From Streptomyces sp. NBC_00878 (lineage in GTDB: Bacteria; Actinomycetota; Actinomycetes; Streptomycetales; Streptomycetaceae): DNA of 64,000 nt. The notes under the pieces were generated by a model. The model ran no database searches and had not been told where the DNA came from. It saw nothing but the letters and a program-made list of their open reading frames with translations. The stretch is from assembly GCF_026341515.1 (NCBI RefSeq), contig NZ_JAPEOK010000001.1:9424001-9488000 (forward strand), in the 5' to 3' direction. The translations under genes and the position numbers were made by a program. Below, in pieces: positions 1 through 7,884 of this stretch. Numbering within the stretch: the stretch's first letter is position 1; each line of letters starts with the position of its first letter.

Positions 1-204
1 GTCCGCCTGCGCACGATGCGCTCCCCGCGATTGCTGGATCTCGGCAATCCTGAATGCCAGAAGTAGCCTCGACGTGCGTAGACGCCGTTCAGCGCAATGC
101 CCGGTCCTCCGAACGGCGGCCGCGGCGCGAGGCCCGTACGCTGATACTCAGGTGCGCCGGGAAGTCTGGTCGGCAGGTGACCGCCCACTGCCCTGGAGCC
201 CCGC
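1..204. other. upstream region, no gene seen
   Basis: Open frames here are shadow frames with no recognisable family, and no clear ribosome binding site decides a start. It precedes a STAS-domain gene and may hold its promoter. The left edge of the window cuts whatever lies further upstream. Confidence 0.4.
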
Positions 205-633
205 ATGCCGGACTTTTCCCCCGCATGGCAGCCGGCCGGGCCGCCTCCGCCTCTGGGCGTGGGCAGTCGCCTGCGTCATCCGTTCCGGGGGCGCAGGCTC
301 AGAACCGAGATCACGGGTGACCGGGCCGTCGTCCATCTGTCAGGGGAGATCACCTCGGGGTACGCGAGACGGCTCGGAACGGATCTCGCGGAACTCCTGC
401 GCTCGGAAATCGCCTTGCTTGTGATCGACCTCGGCAAGGTGACTTACCTCAGCAGTGACGGCGCGGGGATGATCTTCATAGCGCTGCGGGCCGCGCGATC
501 GCACGGCACACGAGTGATCGCCACCCACGTGGGTCCTCAGTCCCGCGCCACCCTCGAACAGCTGGGACTGCTCCGGATTGTCGACGTGTACGCAGGCGAC
601 GGCCCGAACCTGTCACAAGGCACTGGCGAGTAG
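205..633 (+). CDS. STAS-domain anti-sigma factor antagonist
   Basis: A 142-residue cytoplasmic protein whose part from about residue 32 is a STAS domain: an opening strand (VVHLSGEIT), then LLVIDLGKVTYLSSDGAGMI, the conserved phospho-acceptor serine region of SpoIIAA/RsbV-type antagonists. Such proteins bind an anti-sigma kinase when unphosphorylated and free a sigma factor. The first 30 residues are proline-rich and not part of the fold, so the true start may be an internal GTG near 259. No kinase or sigma gene is adjacent, so its partner is unknown. The family is clear; the pathway is inference. Confidence 0.8.
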   Translation: MPDFSPAWQPAGPPPPLGVGSRLRHPFRGRRLRTEITGDRAVVHLSGEITSGYARRLGTDLAELLRSEIALLVIDLGKVTYLSSDGAGMIFIALRAARSHGTRVIATHVGPQSRATLEQLGLLRIVDVYAGDGPNLSQGTGE

Positions 634-665
634 CCACTGCCGGCAGCCGGTAGCGGCGGCTGGGA

Positions 666-1130
666 TCACTGGCCGAACTGCTTGCGCCAACTATCGATCA
701 GCGCGGGCATCTCACGCGTCACGTAGGCGTAGAAGTCCTGCATCTCGTGCAGGCGGTGAGCCGTGGCGGTGTTCTCGCCCGCAGCGTCGATGCCTTCCTG
801 GGCCGCGTCGTGCATCACGCTGAGCACGGCGTTCTGCTGGGACATGAGAGTGGCCCAGGCGCCTTCACGAAAGCGGTAGTGGTCGCGGCGGCTGCCGGGA
901 GCTGGGACGCGCTCGACCAGTCCGACGGGAATGAGCTGCTTGATCGCGGTGGAGACCGCACCCGAACTGATGGACAGCTCCTGGCACAGATCGGCTGCGG
1001 TCATCGTGTCCTGCTCGGTGTAGAGCAGTGCGGTCATCACCCGGGCCGTGGTCTTCTGCATCCCGCCCTGGGCCAGGGTCAGAGCCAGCCTCTCGGCCAC
1101 ATCACGCAGCCGCTCCCTCGCGTCGTCCAT
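666..1130 (-). CDS. MarR/GbsR-type winged-helix regulator, intact copy of module 1
   Basis: A 154-residue DNA-binding protein. The winged-helix region runs from about residue 20 to 90: a first helix region (GGMQKTTARVMTALLY), the HTH (MTAADLCQELSISSGAVSTA), then a wing with RRDHYRFREGAW. The C-terminal helices would form the dimer arm. It is divergent from a truncated ABC ATPase gene across about 74 bp, the usual layout for a repressor of an exporter. A close paralog at 3199-3680 has the same layout but is frameshifted. This intact copy may therefore control the intact transporter of the second module, whose promoter is nearly the same. Ligand unknown. Confidence 0.85.
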   Translation of the reverse strand: MDDARERLRDVAERLALTLAQGGMQKTTARVMTALLYTEQDTMTAADLCQELSISSGAVSTAIKQLIPVGLVERVPAPGSRRDHYRFREGAWATLMSQQNAVLSVMHDAAQEGIDAAGENTATAHRLHEMQDFYAYVTREMPALIDSWRKQFGQ

Positions 1131-1161
1131 GCCTCTCAGAGTACCGAACCCTGCGAAAGCT

Positions 1162-1204
1162 CAATGTGTTCAAAATTCTCTGAAAGTTCGATACGTTCCG
1201 AGTC
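1162..1204 (+). promoter_or_regulatory. conserved promoter of truncated ABC gene, probably leaderless
   Basis: The block CTGAAAGTTCGATACGTTCC runs into GAGTCATGGAGA and recurs almost unchanged before the second module's ATPase (3721-3763). A -10-like GATACG (1190-1195) ends nine bases before the ATG and no Shine-Dalgarno sequence is visible, so the transcript probably starts at or next to the start codon. The shared block is also the natural place for the regulator's operator. Confidence 0.5.
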
Positions 1205-1582
1205 ATGGAGAGTGCGATCGAGCTCCGCGAGCTCACCAAGACCTACGGGTCCCGCCGTGGCCTGACAAGCCTGTCCCTCGGCGTCCGTGTCGGCGAGATC
1301 TTCGGCTACCTCGGCCCGAATGGAGCCGGGAAGACCACCACCATCCGCCTCTTGCTCGACCTGATCCGCCCGACGGCCGGCCGGGCCACCATCCTCGGCC
1401 TGGACGCCCGCACCGACGGGGTCGCTCTGCGCCGCCGCGTCGGCTATCTCCCCGGCGACTTCGTCGTCGACGGACGCCAGAGGGCCCGCGACTGTCTGCA
1501 CTTCCTCGCCGACCTGCGCGGCGGCGTACCGCCGCCTGCATCGCCTGTACCGAACGCCGGGAGTCCCCAGAGCAGGCCGTGA
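1205..1582 (+). pseudogene. truncated ABC transporter ATP-binding protein (module 1)
   Basis: The first ~112 residues match the ATPase at 3764-4687 closely, including the start ([15 protein letters not shown]), Walker A (GPNGAGKTT) and the stretch ending DLRGGVPP. After about position 1542 the similarity stops and 13 unrelated residues lead to a stop. Signature motif, Walker B and H-loop are missing, so no working ATPase can be made. No permease follows; the next genes are a methyltransferase/regulator pair on the other strand. It looks like a duplicate cut by a rearrangement near 1540. Confidence 0.85.
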
Positions 1583-1647
1583 GCGTCCCTTGCCGACTGC
1601 CGTGGCACTCCGATCGCGGACCGTGTCGGCCACGGGCAAGAGCCGTC

Positions 1648-2526
1648 TCACGTCTTCTCCCCGTAGACGAACCGCTCGATCTCGGAGACGGCCAGGTCAC
1701 GTCCGGTCGGCCGGATATAGCGCGCGAGGTATTCCTGTGTGCCGACCTGTTCCCGTTGGGCCCAGCCGTACTCCTGAAGCAGGCTCCGAGCGTCGTCGGG
1801 GTCGAGACCGAAGTGCCACATCGGTTGCTTCACGACGAAGTCGTGGTGGGCCTGCTCGGCTCCGTAGAAGTCGATTCCGTCGAGGAAGTCCCTGCGGAGG
1901 TAGGTGAAGATCAATCGGCTGCCGAGGGCGGCCTTGGCGAGGAATGCGAGGGTCCTGCGCACGCCGTCCTCCGTCAGGTACTGCGTCACCGCCTCCCAGA
2001 CGAACATCGTCGGAGTCTCCGGATCGAGGCCATGGGCGGGCAGCACGTCGGCGAGGTCATCGGTCTGGAAGTCAACCGGGACCAGAACCACGTGATCGGG
2101 TACCCGACCGTAGACCGCCTCCAGCCGTTGCCGCTTGTAGGCGATGTTGGCCGACAGGTCGATCTCGAACGCCCGCGCGCCTGTCGGCGGCACCAGTCGG
2201 TACGCTCGGGTGTCCAGGCCCGCGCCGAGGAACACGAACTGCTCGATCCCTGCCCGTAGCGCTTCGGAGACCTTGTCGTCGGCATACCGTTTACGGGACA
2301 GGACGCTCGCCCAAAGACCCAGGGCCTTCTTGTCCGTCGCGCCGGTCAGGAGATCGCGAACAGCGCGCCACCTGCAGGCCCCGACGACGAGCCGCAGGCC
2401 GGGCGGAAGGAAGCGGACGGCCAGCTCGTCGCTGAGCACCCGCTGGGATTCGGGAAGGTGCTGCTCGCAGGCCGCGATCACCATCGGGCCTAACGCGGTC
2501 TGTGCCGCGGGGGGGCGCTTGGTCAC
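1648..2526 (-). CDS. class I SAM-dependent methyltransferase, LCMT/PPM-like family
   Basis: A 292-residue protein with the diagnostic motif I of the leucine carboxyl methyltransferase-like family (FVFLGAGLDTRAYRL), followed by an acidic motif II (FEIDLSANIAYKRQRL) and a post-I motif (VLVPVDFQTDDLADVL). Family length is 270-310 residues, so it is complete. Actinobacterial members are often annotated as O-methyltransferases with unknown small-molecule substrates. Its start overlaps by four bases (ATGA) the stop of the regulator at 2523-3017, so the two are one transcript. Substrate cannot be told from the sequence. Confidence 0.85.
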   Translation of the reverse strand: MTKRPPAAQTALGPMVIAACEQHLPESQRVLSDELAVRFLPPGLRLVVGACRWRAVRDLLTGATDKKALGLWASVLSRKRYADDKVSEALRAGIEQFVFLGAGLDTRAYRLVPPTGARAFEIDLSANIAYKRQRLEAVYGRVPDHVVLVPVDFQTDDLADVLPAHGLDPETPTMFVWEAVTQYLTEDGVRRTLAFLAKAALGSRLIFTYLRRDFLDGIDFYGAEQAHHDFVVKQPMWHFGLDPDDARSLLQEYGWAQREQVGTQEYLARYIRPTGRDLAVSEIERFVYGEKT

Positions 2527-3017
2527 AGTCGTCTCTCCTTCGTGGAACGGGCTGCGGAAGGCGGTGGCGGCGCGTCGGCGAAGACCTGCTCCATCCAGAG
2601 GAAAACCTCGTGCGCGGCGCCGATCCTGGCGCCGCGGGTGGCGGAAGGGCCGGCCAATGTCATGCCGTCGCGCATGATCTGGCCGAGCGAGGCGAGCGAG
2701 GCGATCTGCCGTTGTACGACCTTCTCCCAGGCGTCGTCGTCGACCCGGTAGTACACCGTGCGGCTTCCCGGCTTGGTGAGCTGGTGCAGAAAACCGACCG
2801 AGCTCAGCAACCGCAGGTTGGTCGACAGCGAAGCCCGGCTCGCCCCGATCGCGGCGGCGATCTCCTCCGTGGACTGCTCAGGCGGGTCGCAGATCATCAA
2901 CCAGCCCAACACCCGGCCGGCGATCAGCGGCACACCGTCCTGGTCCGCGCAGTACTTCGCGATCCGCTCGACCCACTCCAGCACGTCCTCGTTGCTCGAC
3001 TCCGTCATACGACGCAC
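2523..3017 (-). CDS. GbsR/MarR-type transcriptional regulator
   Basis: A 164-residue winged-helix protein. The HTH lies at about residues 50-75 (STEEIAAAIGASRASLSTNLRLL), followed by a wing (GSRTVYYRVDDDAW) and a C-terminal helical arm. It is related to the regulators at 666-1130 and 3199-3680 but more distant. It is first in a two-gene operon with the methyltransferase, and a co-centred palindrome lies 6-49 bases upstream, which suggests autoregulation. The effector is unknown; the methyltransferase product or substrate is a plausible guess. Confidence 0.8.
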   Translation of the reverse strand: MRRMTESSNEDVLEWVERIAKYCADQDGVPLIAGRVLGWLMICDPPEQSTEEIAAAIGASRASLSTNLRLLSSVGFLHQLTKPGSRTVYYRVDDDAWEKVVQRQIASLASLGQIMRDGMTLAGPSATRGARIGAAHEVFLWMEQVFADAPPPPSAARSTKERRL

Positions 3018-3022
3018 CGCCC

Positions 3023-3066
3023 TTCAGTTGGTTCATTAACACCTAGGTGTTTCACTCTCAACTGAA
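3023..3066. promoter_or_regulatory. nested co-centred palindrome, probable operator
   Basis: Inner perfect 14-bp palindrome AACACCTAGGTGTT (3038-3051). Outer arms TTCAGTTG (3023-3030) and CAACTGAA (3059-3066) are exact reverse complements, and both pairs share the centre at 3044.5. It lies just upstream of the regulator start at 3017. A double symmetric site fits a dimeric winged-helix repressor, possibly two dimers. Confidence 0.6.
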
Positions 3067-3198
3067 ACTAGGTCCCACGCTGCCCTGCGGCAAGACCGGG
3101 GCTGGGAACCTTGCCCGATTTCCGCAGCGCCGATCCTGGACGGCGACCGGCCTGCCCCGGAAAGGAACTGGTCAGCGCTCCGTGTCGTACGGTTCCCG

Positions 3199-3680
3199 CT
3201 ACCAGTCGACGAGGGTGGCCATTTCGCGCTGGAAGAAGGCGTTGAAGTCCCGCATCTCGTGCAGGAGCCGCCCGGTGACGCTGTCCTCGCCCGTGGCCTG
3301 GACGCCCTCGGTGGCGGCGCCGCCCATGACGGCGAGCATGGCGTTCTGGTCGCTCATCAGCCTCGCCCAGGCATACTCGCGGAAGCGGTAGTGGTCCCGC
3401 CGGGTGCCGAGATCCGCTCGATCATGCCGATGGGAAGGAGTTGCTTGACCGCGCCCGAGACCGCACCGGAGCTGATCTGCAACTCGTCGCACAGGTCGTT
3501 GGCCGTCATGGTCTCCTGACGGCTGAAGAGCAGCGCGGTCATCACGCGCGCGGTGGTCTTCTGCATCCCACCCTGGGCCAGGGTGAGCGCGAGCCGCTCC
3601 GCTGCCTCGTCTAACTGCCTGCCCTGTCCGGTGCCCACGGCTCGGGTCCGTGACGTCTCGCGGGTCTGCTCGCTGTCCAT
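3199..3680 (-). pseudogene. frameshifted MarR/GbsR-type regulator (module 2)
   Basis: Two minus-strand frames together give a paralog of the 666-1130 regulator. The N-terminal part reads DEAAERLALTLAQGGMQ and continues to ERISAPG; the C-terminal part, in another frame, runs from TRRDHYRFREYAWARLM to the stop. Aligning the DNA with the intact copy shows about seven bases missing near 3395-3425 on the linker before the wing, which shifts the frame. The HTH alone could still be made, but without wing and dimer arm. It is divergent from the intact ATPase gene. A sequencing error is possible but a seven-base gap makes that less likely. Confidence 0.75.
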
Positions 3681-3720
3681 GGTCTGCATCTTGCCGAGAA
3701 CTCTCAACGGTCAGATATTT

Positions 3721-3763
3721 CAATATGTTTACAGATCTCTGAAACTTCGATACGTTCCGAGTC
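3721..3763 (+). promoter_or_regulatory. promoter of the intact ABC exporter, probably leaderless
   Basis: Shares CTCTGAAA, TTCGATACGTTCC and GAGTCATGGAGA with the 1162-1204 region. The -10-like GATACG (3749-3754) ends nine bases before the ATG and there is no Shine-Dalgarno sequence. Upstream AT-rich bases (ATATTTCAATATGTTTACA) may hold operator half-sites. Confidence 0.5.
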
Positions 3764-4687
3764 ATGGAGAACGCGATCGAGCTCCGGGAGCTCACCAAGA
3801 CGTATGGCACCCGACGGGGCCTGAGTGGACTCACCCTGGACGTCCGCGTCGGTGAGGTCTTCGGCTTCCTGGGCCCCAACGGTGCAGGCAAGTCCACCAC
3901 CATCCGGCTCCTGCTCGACCTGATCCGCCCCACCTCGGGGAGCGCGGTCGTGCTCGGCTTGGACCCGCGTGCCGACGGCTTGCAGCTGCGTGCCCGGATC
4001 GGGTACCTGGCCGGCGACTTCGTCTGTGACGGGCGGCAGAACGTGCACGGCTACCTGCGCTTCCTCGCCGCACTGCGCGGTGGCGTACCGCAGGAGCGCA
4101 TCGACAGCCTGGCCGACCGGTTTGGCCTCGACCAGGGCGCGCAGATCAAGAAACTGTCCAAGGGCAACCGGCAGAAGGTCGGCCTGGTGCAGGCGTTCAT
4201 GCACACCCCCGAGCTGCTGGTCCTGGACGAACCCACCTCCGGGCTCGACCCGCTGGTCCAGCAGACCTTCCTCGACCTGGTCACGGAGGCCGCCGCAGGC
4301 GGTCAGACCGTGTTCATGTCCAGCCACGTCATGAGCGAGGTGGAGGCCGTCGCCGACCGGGTCGGCATCATCCGCGACGGGCTCCTCGTCGCCCTGGATA
4401 CCGTCGCCGCCCTGCGCGCAGGGGCCGTCCGCGACATCGAGGTCACCTTCGCGCACCCCGTAACGGCGGGCTCCTTCACGGGAGTTGACGGACGGCTGCA
4501 CCTCGACGCGGCCGGTACCACCCTCACCGGCCAGGTCACCGGCAGCCCCGACGCCCTCATCAAGGCCCTCGCCGCACATACCGTCACCGGCCTGCGCGCC
4601 ACCGAACCCGCACTTGAAAAGCTCTTCCACTCCTACTACGAGGGTGCGGAATCCGCCCCGCGCAGCACGACAGGCCAGCCCGCCTGA
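3764..4687 (+). CDS. ABC exporter ATP-binding protein
   Basis: A 307-residue complete nucleotide-binding subunit: Walker A GPNGAGKST at residues 37-45, signature region LSKGNRQKVGL, Walker B LLVLDEPTSGLDPL, and the switch histidine in FMSSHVMSEVEA. The C-terminal 80 residues are the accessory domain common in drug and antibiotic exporters of the CcmA/DrrA type. It is followed by an ABC-2 permease 55 bases downstream, so the pair forms a two-gene exporter. The divergent regulator is broken. Substrate unknown; many such pairs export antibiotics or lipids. Confidence 0.92.
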   Translation: MENAIELRELTKTYGTRRGLSGLTLDVRVGEVFGFLGPNGAGKSTTIRLLLDLIRPTSGSAVVLGLDPRADGLQLRARIGYLAGDFVCDGRQNVHGYLRFLAALRGGVPQERIDSLADRFGLDQGAQIKKLSKGNRQKVGLVQAFMHTPELLVLDEPTSGLDPLVQQTFLDLVTEAAAGGQTVFMSSHVMSEVEAVADRVGIIRDGLLVALDTVAALRAGAVRDIEVTFAHPVTAGSFTGVDGRLHLDAAGTTLTGQVTGSPDALIKALAAHTVTGLRATEPALEKLFHSYYEGAESAPRSTTGQPA

Positions 4688-4742
4688 CCGGAGTCGGCTG
4701 CCTGCTGCCCCGACCCTTGCGCTCCCACCGAAAGGCCCTGCC

Positions 4743-5513
4743 ATGAATCTGGCCGTCTACACCAAGTCCCTCTCCGACAGCCGCCGCGGCCTCATCGGCT
4801 GGATGCTCGGCACCGCCGCCGTCGGCATGATGTACGCCTCCACCTACCCCTCGCAGAAGGACAACACCGCGAGCCTGCCCGAGGCCCTGCGCGAGTCCCT
4901 GCACATCGACGCCACCGCCGCCGGCTACCTCCAGGCCAGCGTGTTCGGCCTGATCCTGCCCCTGCTGGCCATGATCTACGGTGCCGCCACCGGGTCCCGG
5001 GCCGTCGCGGGCGAGGAGGAGTCAGGGCAGCTAGACCTTGTCCTCGCCCATCCCCTCACCCGCACCCGGCTCGTCCTTCAGCGCTTCGCCGCGCTGGCCA
5101 CCGGAGCAGGCGCGATCTCCCTTCTGGTCTGGCTCGCCCTGCTCGCCATCCGCGACAGCGCCGAACTCACCAGCGTCACTCCGGCCGAACTGCTCGCCCA
5201 GTGCGTGAACCTGGCCCTGCTCGGCATCGTCTTCGGAGCCCTCTCGCTCGGGCTCGGGGCCGCCTTCGGCCGCCGTACCGTCGTCCTCGCGGGCACCGCC
5301 GCCATCGGGGTCCTGGCCTACACCGCACACACCTTCGCCGCGCAGATCGGCGCGGACCAGCTCGCGTACCTCTCGCCCTTCCATCACTACATCGGCGGCC
5401 AGCCGCTGCGGAACGGCTTCCAGTGGGCCGACATCGGCATCCTCGCCGCGACGGCCAGTGCCCTCGTGGCTCTGGGCACGTGGCGCTTCGCGCGCCGGGA
5501 CATCAACACCTGA
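4743..5513 (+). CDS. ABC-2 type exporter permease
   Basis: Starting at the ATG at 4743 gives 256 residues: a short N-terminal cytoplasmic part (MNLAVYTKSLSDSRRGLIGW), a first membrane helix, then a long loop with a second helix (FGLILPLLAMIYGAATGSRA) followed by the EESGQLDLVLAHPLTRTRLV motif typical of ABC-2/ABCB-like bacterial exporters. Further helices lie at about residues 120-140, 165-185 and 235-250. It would form the channel for the ATPase just upstream. The sequence between the two genes has no terminator. Confidence 0.88.
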   Translation: MNLAVYTKSLSDSRRGLIGWMLGTAAVGMMYASTYPSQKDNTASLPEALRESLHIDATAAGYLQASVFGLILPLLAMIYGAATGSRAVAGEEESGQLDLVLAHPLTRTRLVLQRFAALATGAGAISLLVWLALLAIRDSAELTSVTPAELLAQCVNLALLGIVFGALSLGLGAAFGRRTVVLAGTAAIGVLAYTAHTFAAQIGADQLAYLSPFHHYIGGQPLRNGFQWADIGILAATASALVALGTWRFARRDINT

Positions 5514-5669
5514 CGCCCTGCCCCGGGCGACGAGAGCAGGCCGCGTCTCAGCCGGACGATCCCTGCGAGCCACCGCCGGGTAGGGTGACGGCCGCGCGGG
5601 GTTTGACGGGCTCCGTACGAAGCCCATACCAATCCTTGACGGACTGGACGTACACAAGGAAGGCAGCCG

Positions 5670-7043
5670 GTGGCAGGACGTTCCGCGCAGGCGCGCCGGT
5701 CGCTGTTCACCGCGCACCCGGCCCGCACGGTCGTGCTGGCCTTCGCCGCCGTGATCGCCCTGGGGGCAGGGCTGCTCGCGCTGCCGGTCGCAGCCGAGGA
5801 CGGTACGGCCACCGGGCTGGTCACCGCACTGTTCACGTCCACCTCGGCCGTGTGCGTGACGGGCCTGGCGGTGGTGGACACGGGCACGTACTGGAGCGGC
5901 TTCGGCGAGGGCGTGATCCTCGCTCTGATCCAGGTCGGCGGCTTCGGCATCATGACGATGGCCTCCCTGCTCGCCCTGCTCGTCTCAGGGAAACTGCGGC
6001 TGAGGATGCAGCTCACCGCTCAGGCGGAGACCAAGAGCCTGGACATCGGCGACGTACGCCGGGTGCTGCTCGGCGTGGCCGGCACGACGCTGATCGTGGA
6101 ACTCGCGGTCGGCGCGGTCCTCTCCCTGCGGTTCCGTTTCGGCTACGGCAACTCCATCGGCGACGCCGTATACCTGGGCTACTTCCACGCCGTGTCGGCC
6201 TTCAACAACGCCGGTTTCGGCCTGCACGCCGACAGCCTCACCCGCTACGCCCAGGACCCGTGGGTCACCCTGCCGATCGCCGTGGCCGTGATCCTCGGCG
6301 GACTCGGCTTCCCGGTGCTCCTGGAGCTGCTGCGTCACCGGCACCGCCGACGCACCACCGGCCGCCGAAACTGGACCCTGCACACGAAGCTGACGCTGGT
6401 CACCACTGTGGTCCTGCTGGCTGTCGGCACAGGGCTGACCTGTCTGCTGGAATGGACCAACTCGGGCACCCTGGGCCCGCACGACTGGCCCGAGAAGCTT
6501 CTGAACGGGTTCTTCCATTCCACGATGACCCGGACCGCGGGCTTCAACTCCCTTGATATCGGGGCGATGCACGCCTCCACGCTCCTGATGACCTGCATGC
6601 TCATGTTCGTCGGCGGCGGCAGCGCGGGCACCGCCGGCGGCATCAAGGTCACCACCTTCGCGGTGCTGGCCGTCGCGATCATCGCCGAGGTCCGCGGCGA
6701 ACCCAATTCCGCGGTCCTCGGACGCAAGCTGGGCCCGCACGTGTTGCGTCAGGCCCTGACCGTGGCGCTGCTCGGCATCGGCCTGGTCATGACCGCCACG
6801 CTCGCCCTGCTGAGCACCACCTCCCTGCCCTTCGAGCAGGTCCTTTTCGAGGTCGTCTCGGCCTTCGCCACCGTCGGCCTGTCCACCGGCATCACCGCCG
6901 ACTTTCCGGCCACCGGTCAGCTGATTTTGACCCTGCTGATGTTCATCGGCCGCCTGGGACCGGTCACCCTGGTCTCGGCGCTGGCCCTGCGCGAGCGCAA
7001 ACGCCGCTACGAACTGCCCGAGGAGCGACCCGTCATTGGCTGA
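5670..7043 (+). CDS. TrkH/KtrB-family potassium transporter membrane subunit
   Basis: A 457-residue membrane protein with the four pore-loop repeats of the Trk/Ktr/HKT family, each with the filter glycine: SAVCVTGLAVVD, SAFNNAGFGLHAD, TMTRTAGFNSLD and SAFATVGLSTGI. GTG start with AAGGAAGG upstream. It overlaps the regulatory subunit gene by eight bases, so the pair is co-translated. It brings K+ in, using the membrane potential or Na+. The kdp genes that follow supply the high-affinity system, so this is a potassium locus. Confidence 0.93.
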   Translation: MAGRSAQARRSLFTAHPARTVVLAFAAVIALGAGLLALPVAAEDGTATGLVTALFTSTSAVCVTGLAVVDTGTYWSGFGEGVILALIQVGGFGIMTMASLLALLVSGKLRLRMQLTAQAETKSLDIGDVRRVLLGVAGTTLIVELAVGAVLSLRFRFGYGNSIGDAVYLGYFHAVSAFNNAGFGLHADSLTRYAQDPWVTLPIAVAVILGGLGFPVLLELLRHRHRRRTTGRRNWTLHTKLTLVTTVVLLAVGTGLTCLLEWTNSGTLGPHDWPEKLLNGFFHSTMTRTAGFNSLDIGAMHASTLLMTCMLMFVGGGSAGTAGGIKVTTFAVLAVAIIAEVRGEPNSAVLGRKLGPHVLRQALTVALLGIGLVMTATLALLSTTSLPFEQVLFEVVSAFATVGLSTGITADFPATGQLILTLLMFIGRLGPVTLVSALALRERKRRYELPEERPVIG

Positions 7044-7758
7044 CTACCTGCACAAACTGCGACTTCGGCGCCGCAAGCGTCTCACCCAGCAGCACGCCCA
7101 GACCGTCGGCGACCAGCGGGTCGCGGTCATCGGCCTGGGCCGCTTCGGCTCCTCCCTCGCCAACGAGCTGATGCGGCGCGGCTGGGACGTCCTCGGCATC
7201 GACACCGACGCCCGCCTCGTCCAGCGGATGAGCGACGGACTGACCCACTCGGCGGTCGCCGACTGCACCGACCCCGAGGTGCTCCACCAGCTCGGCGTCC
7301 ACGAGTTCACCAGCGCCGTAGTCGGCATCGGCACCGACATCGAGGCCAGCATCCTCATCGCCTCCAACCTGCTGGAGGCCAAGGTGCCCAACATCTGGGC
7401 CAAGGCCATCAGCCGCCAGCACGGCCAGATCCTCGAACGCCTCGGCGTCCACCACGTCGTCCTGCCCGAGCACGAGATGGGCGAGCGCGTCGCCCACCTC
7501 GTCACCGGCCGGATGCTGGACTTCATCGAATTCGACGACGACTACGCCCTGGTCAAGACCGTCGCCCCGGACATCGCCACCGGTGTCCCGCTCGGCCAGA
7601 GCCAGGTGCGCACCAAGTACGGCGTCACGGTCGTCGGCATCAAGCGCCCCGGCGAGGACTTCACCTACGCCAGCGCGGAGACGGTCGTCCAGAAGGGCGA
7701 CGTCATCGTGGTCACCGGCAAGATCCACGCGGTGGAAGCCTTCGCCGAGCTCAGCTGA
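7036..7758 (+). CDS. TrkA/KtrA-type RCK regulatory subunit
   Basis: A 240-residue cytoplasmic protein. An RCK N domain with the nucleotide-binding loop VAVIGLGRFGSSLANEL begins at about residue 30 and an acidic ID residue ends strand beta-2. The RCK C domain occupies about residues 150-235 (DDYALVKTVAPDIATGVPLG to VVTGKIHAVEAF). Such rings bind ATP/ADP/NAD and often cyclic di-AMP, and gate the TrkH/KtrB pore. Overlap with the upstream gene confirms the pairing. Confidence 0.93.
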   Translation: MADYLHKLRLRRRKRLTQQHAQTVGDQRVAVIGLGRFGSSLANELMRRGWDVLGIDTDARLVQRMSDGLTHSAVADCTDPEVLHQLGVHEFTSAVVGIGTDIEASILIASNLLEAKVPNIWAKAISRQHGQILERLGVHHVVLPEHEMGERVAHLVTGRMLDFIEFDDDYALVKTVAPDIATGVPLGQSQVRTKYGVTVVGIKRPGEDFTYASAETVVQKGDVIVVTGKIHAVEAFAELS

Positions 7759-7770
7759 GGCGTATGGAGT

Positions 7771-7812
7771 GCGTCAAAGGTGTACGGGGCGCCGTCAGGG
7801 AGGCGTTAAGGA
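7771..7812 (+). promoter_or_regulatory. direct repeats before kdp genes, candidate KdpE site
   Basis: Three similar elements: CGTCAAAGG (7772-7780), CGTCAGGGAGG (7793-7803) and CGTTAAGGACG (7804-7814). They are spaced about 21 and 11 bases apart, the helical repeat bound by OmpR/PhoB-type regulators. They lie 70-115 bases before the first kdp reading frame, and KdpE is encoded in the same cluster. Binding is inferred only. Confidence 0.4.
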
Positions 7813-7884
7813 CGGCCGCAGCCGCCTGGAAAGCGGATTTCCTCTAGAGGTCCGTTCTTCCCGAACCTCATCCAGGAGCTTGCG

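Noticed and set aside
1048..2259. Long plus-strand open frame of 403 residues
   Set aside because: It is Arg/Pro-rich and runs through the truncated ATPase and antisense to the methyltransferase. High GC keeps off-frames open. No domain is visible.
3704..4744. 346-residue minus-strand frame opposite the ABC ATPase
   Set aside because: Antisense shadow of the ATPase at 3764-4687, whose motifs are unambiguous.
5514..5669. Cyclic di-AMP (ydaO-type) riboswitch before the potassium genes
   Set aside because: Looked for because such riboswitches precede K+ genes in bacteria. Neither this gap nor 7759-7884 shows the expected paired elements.
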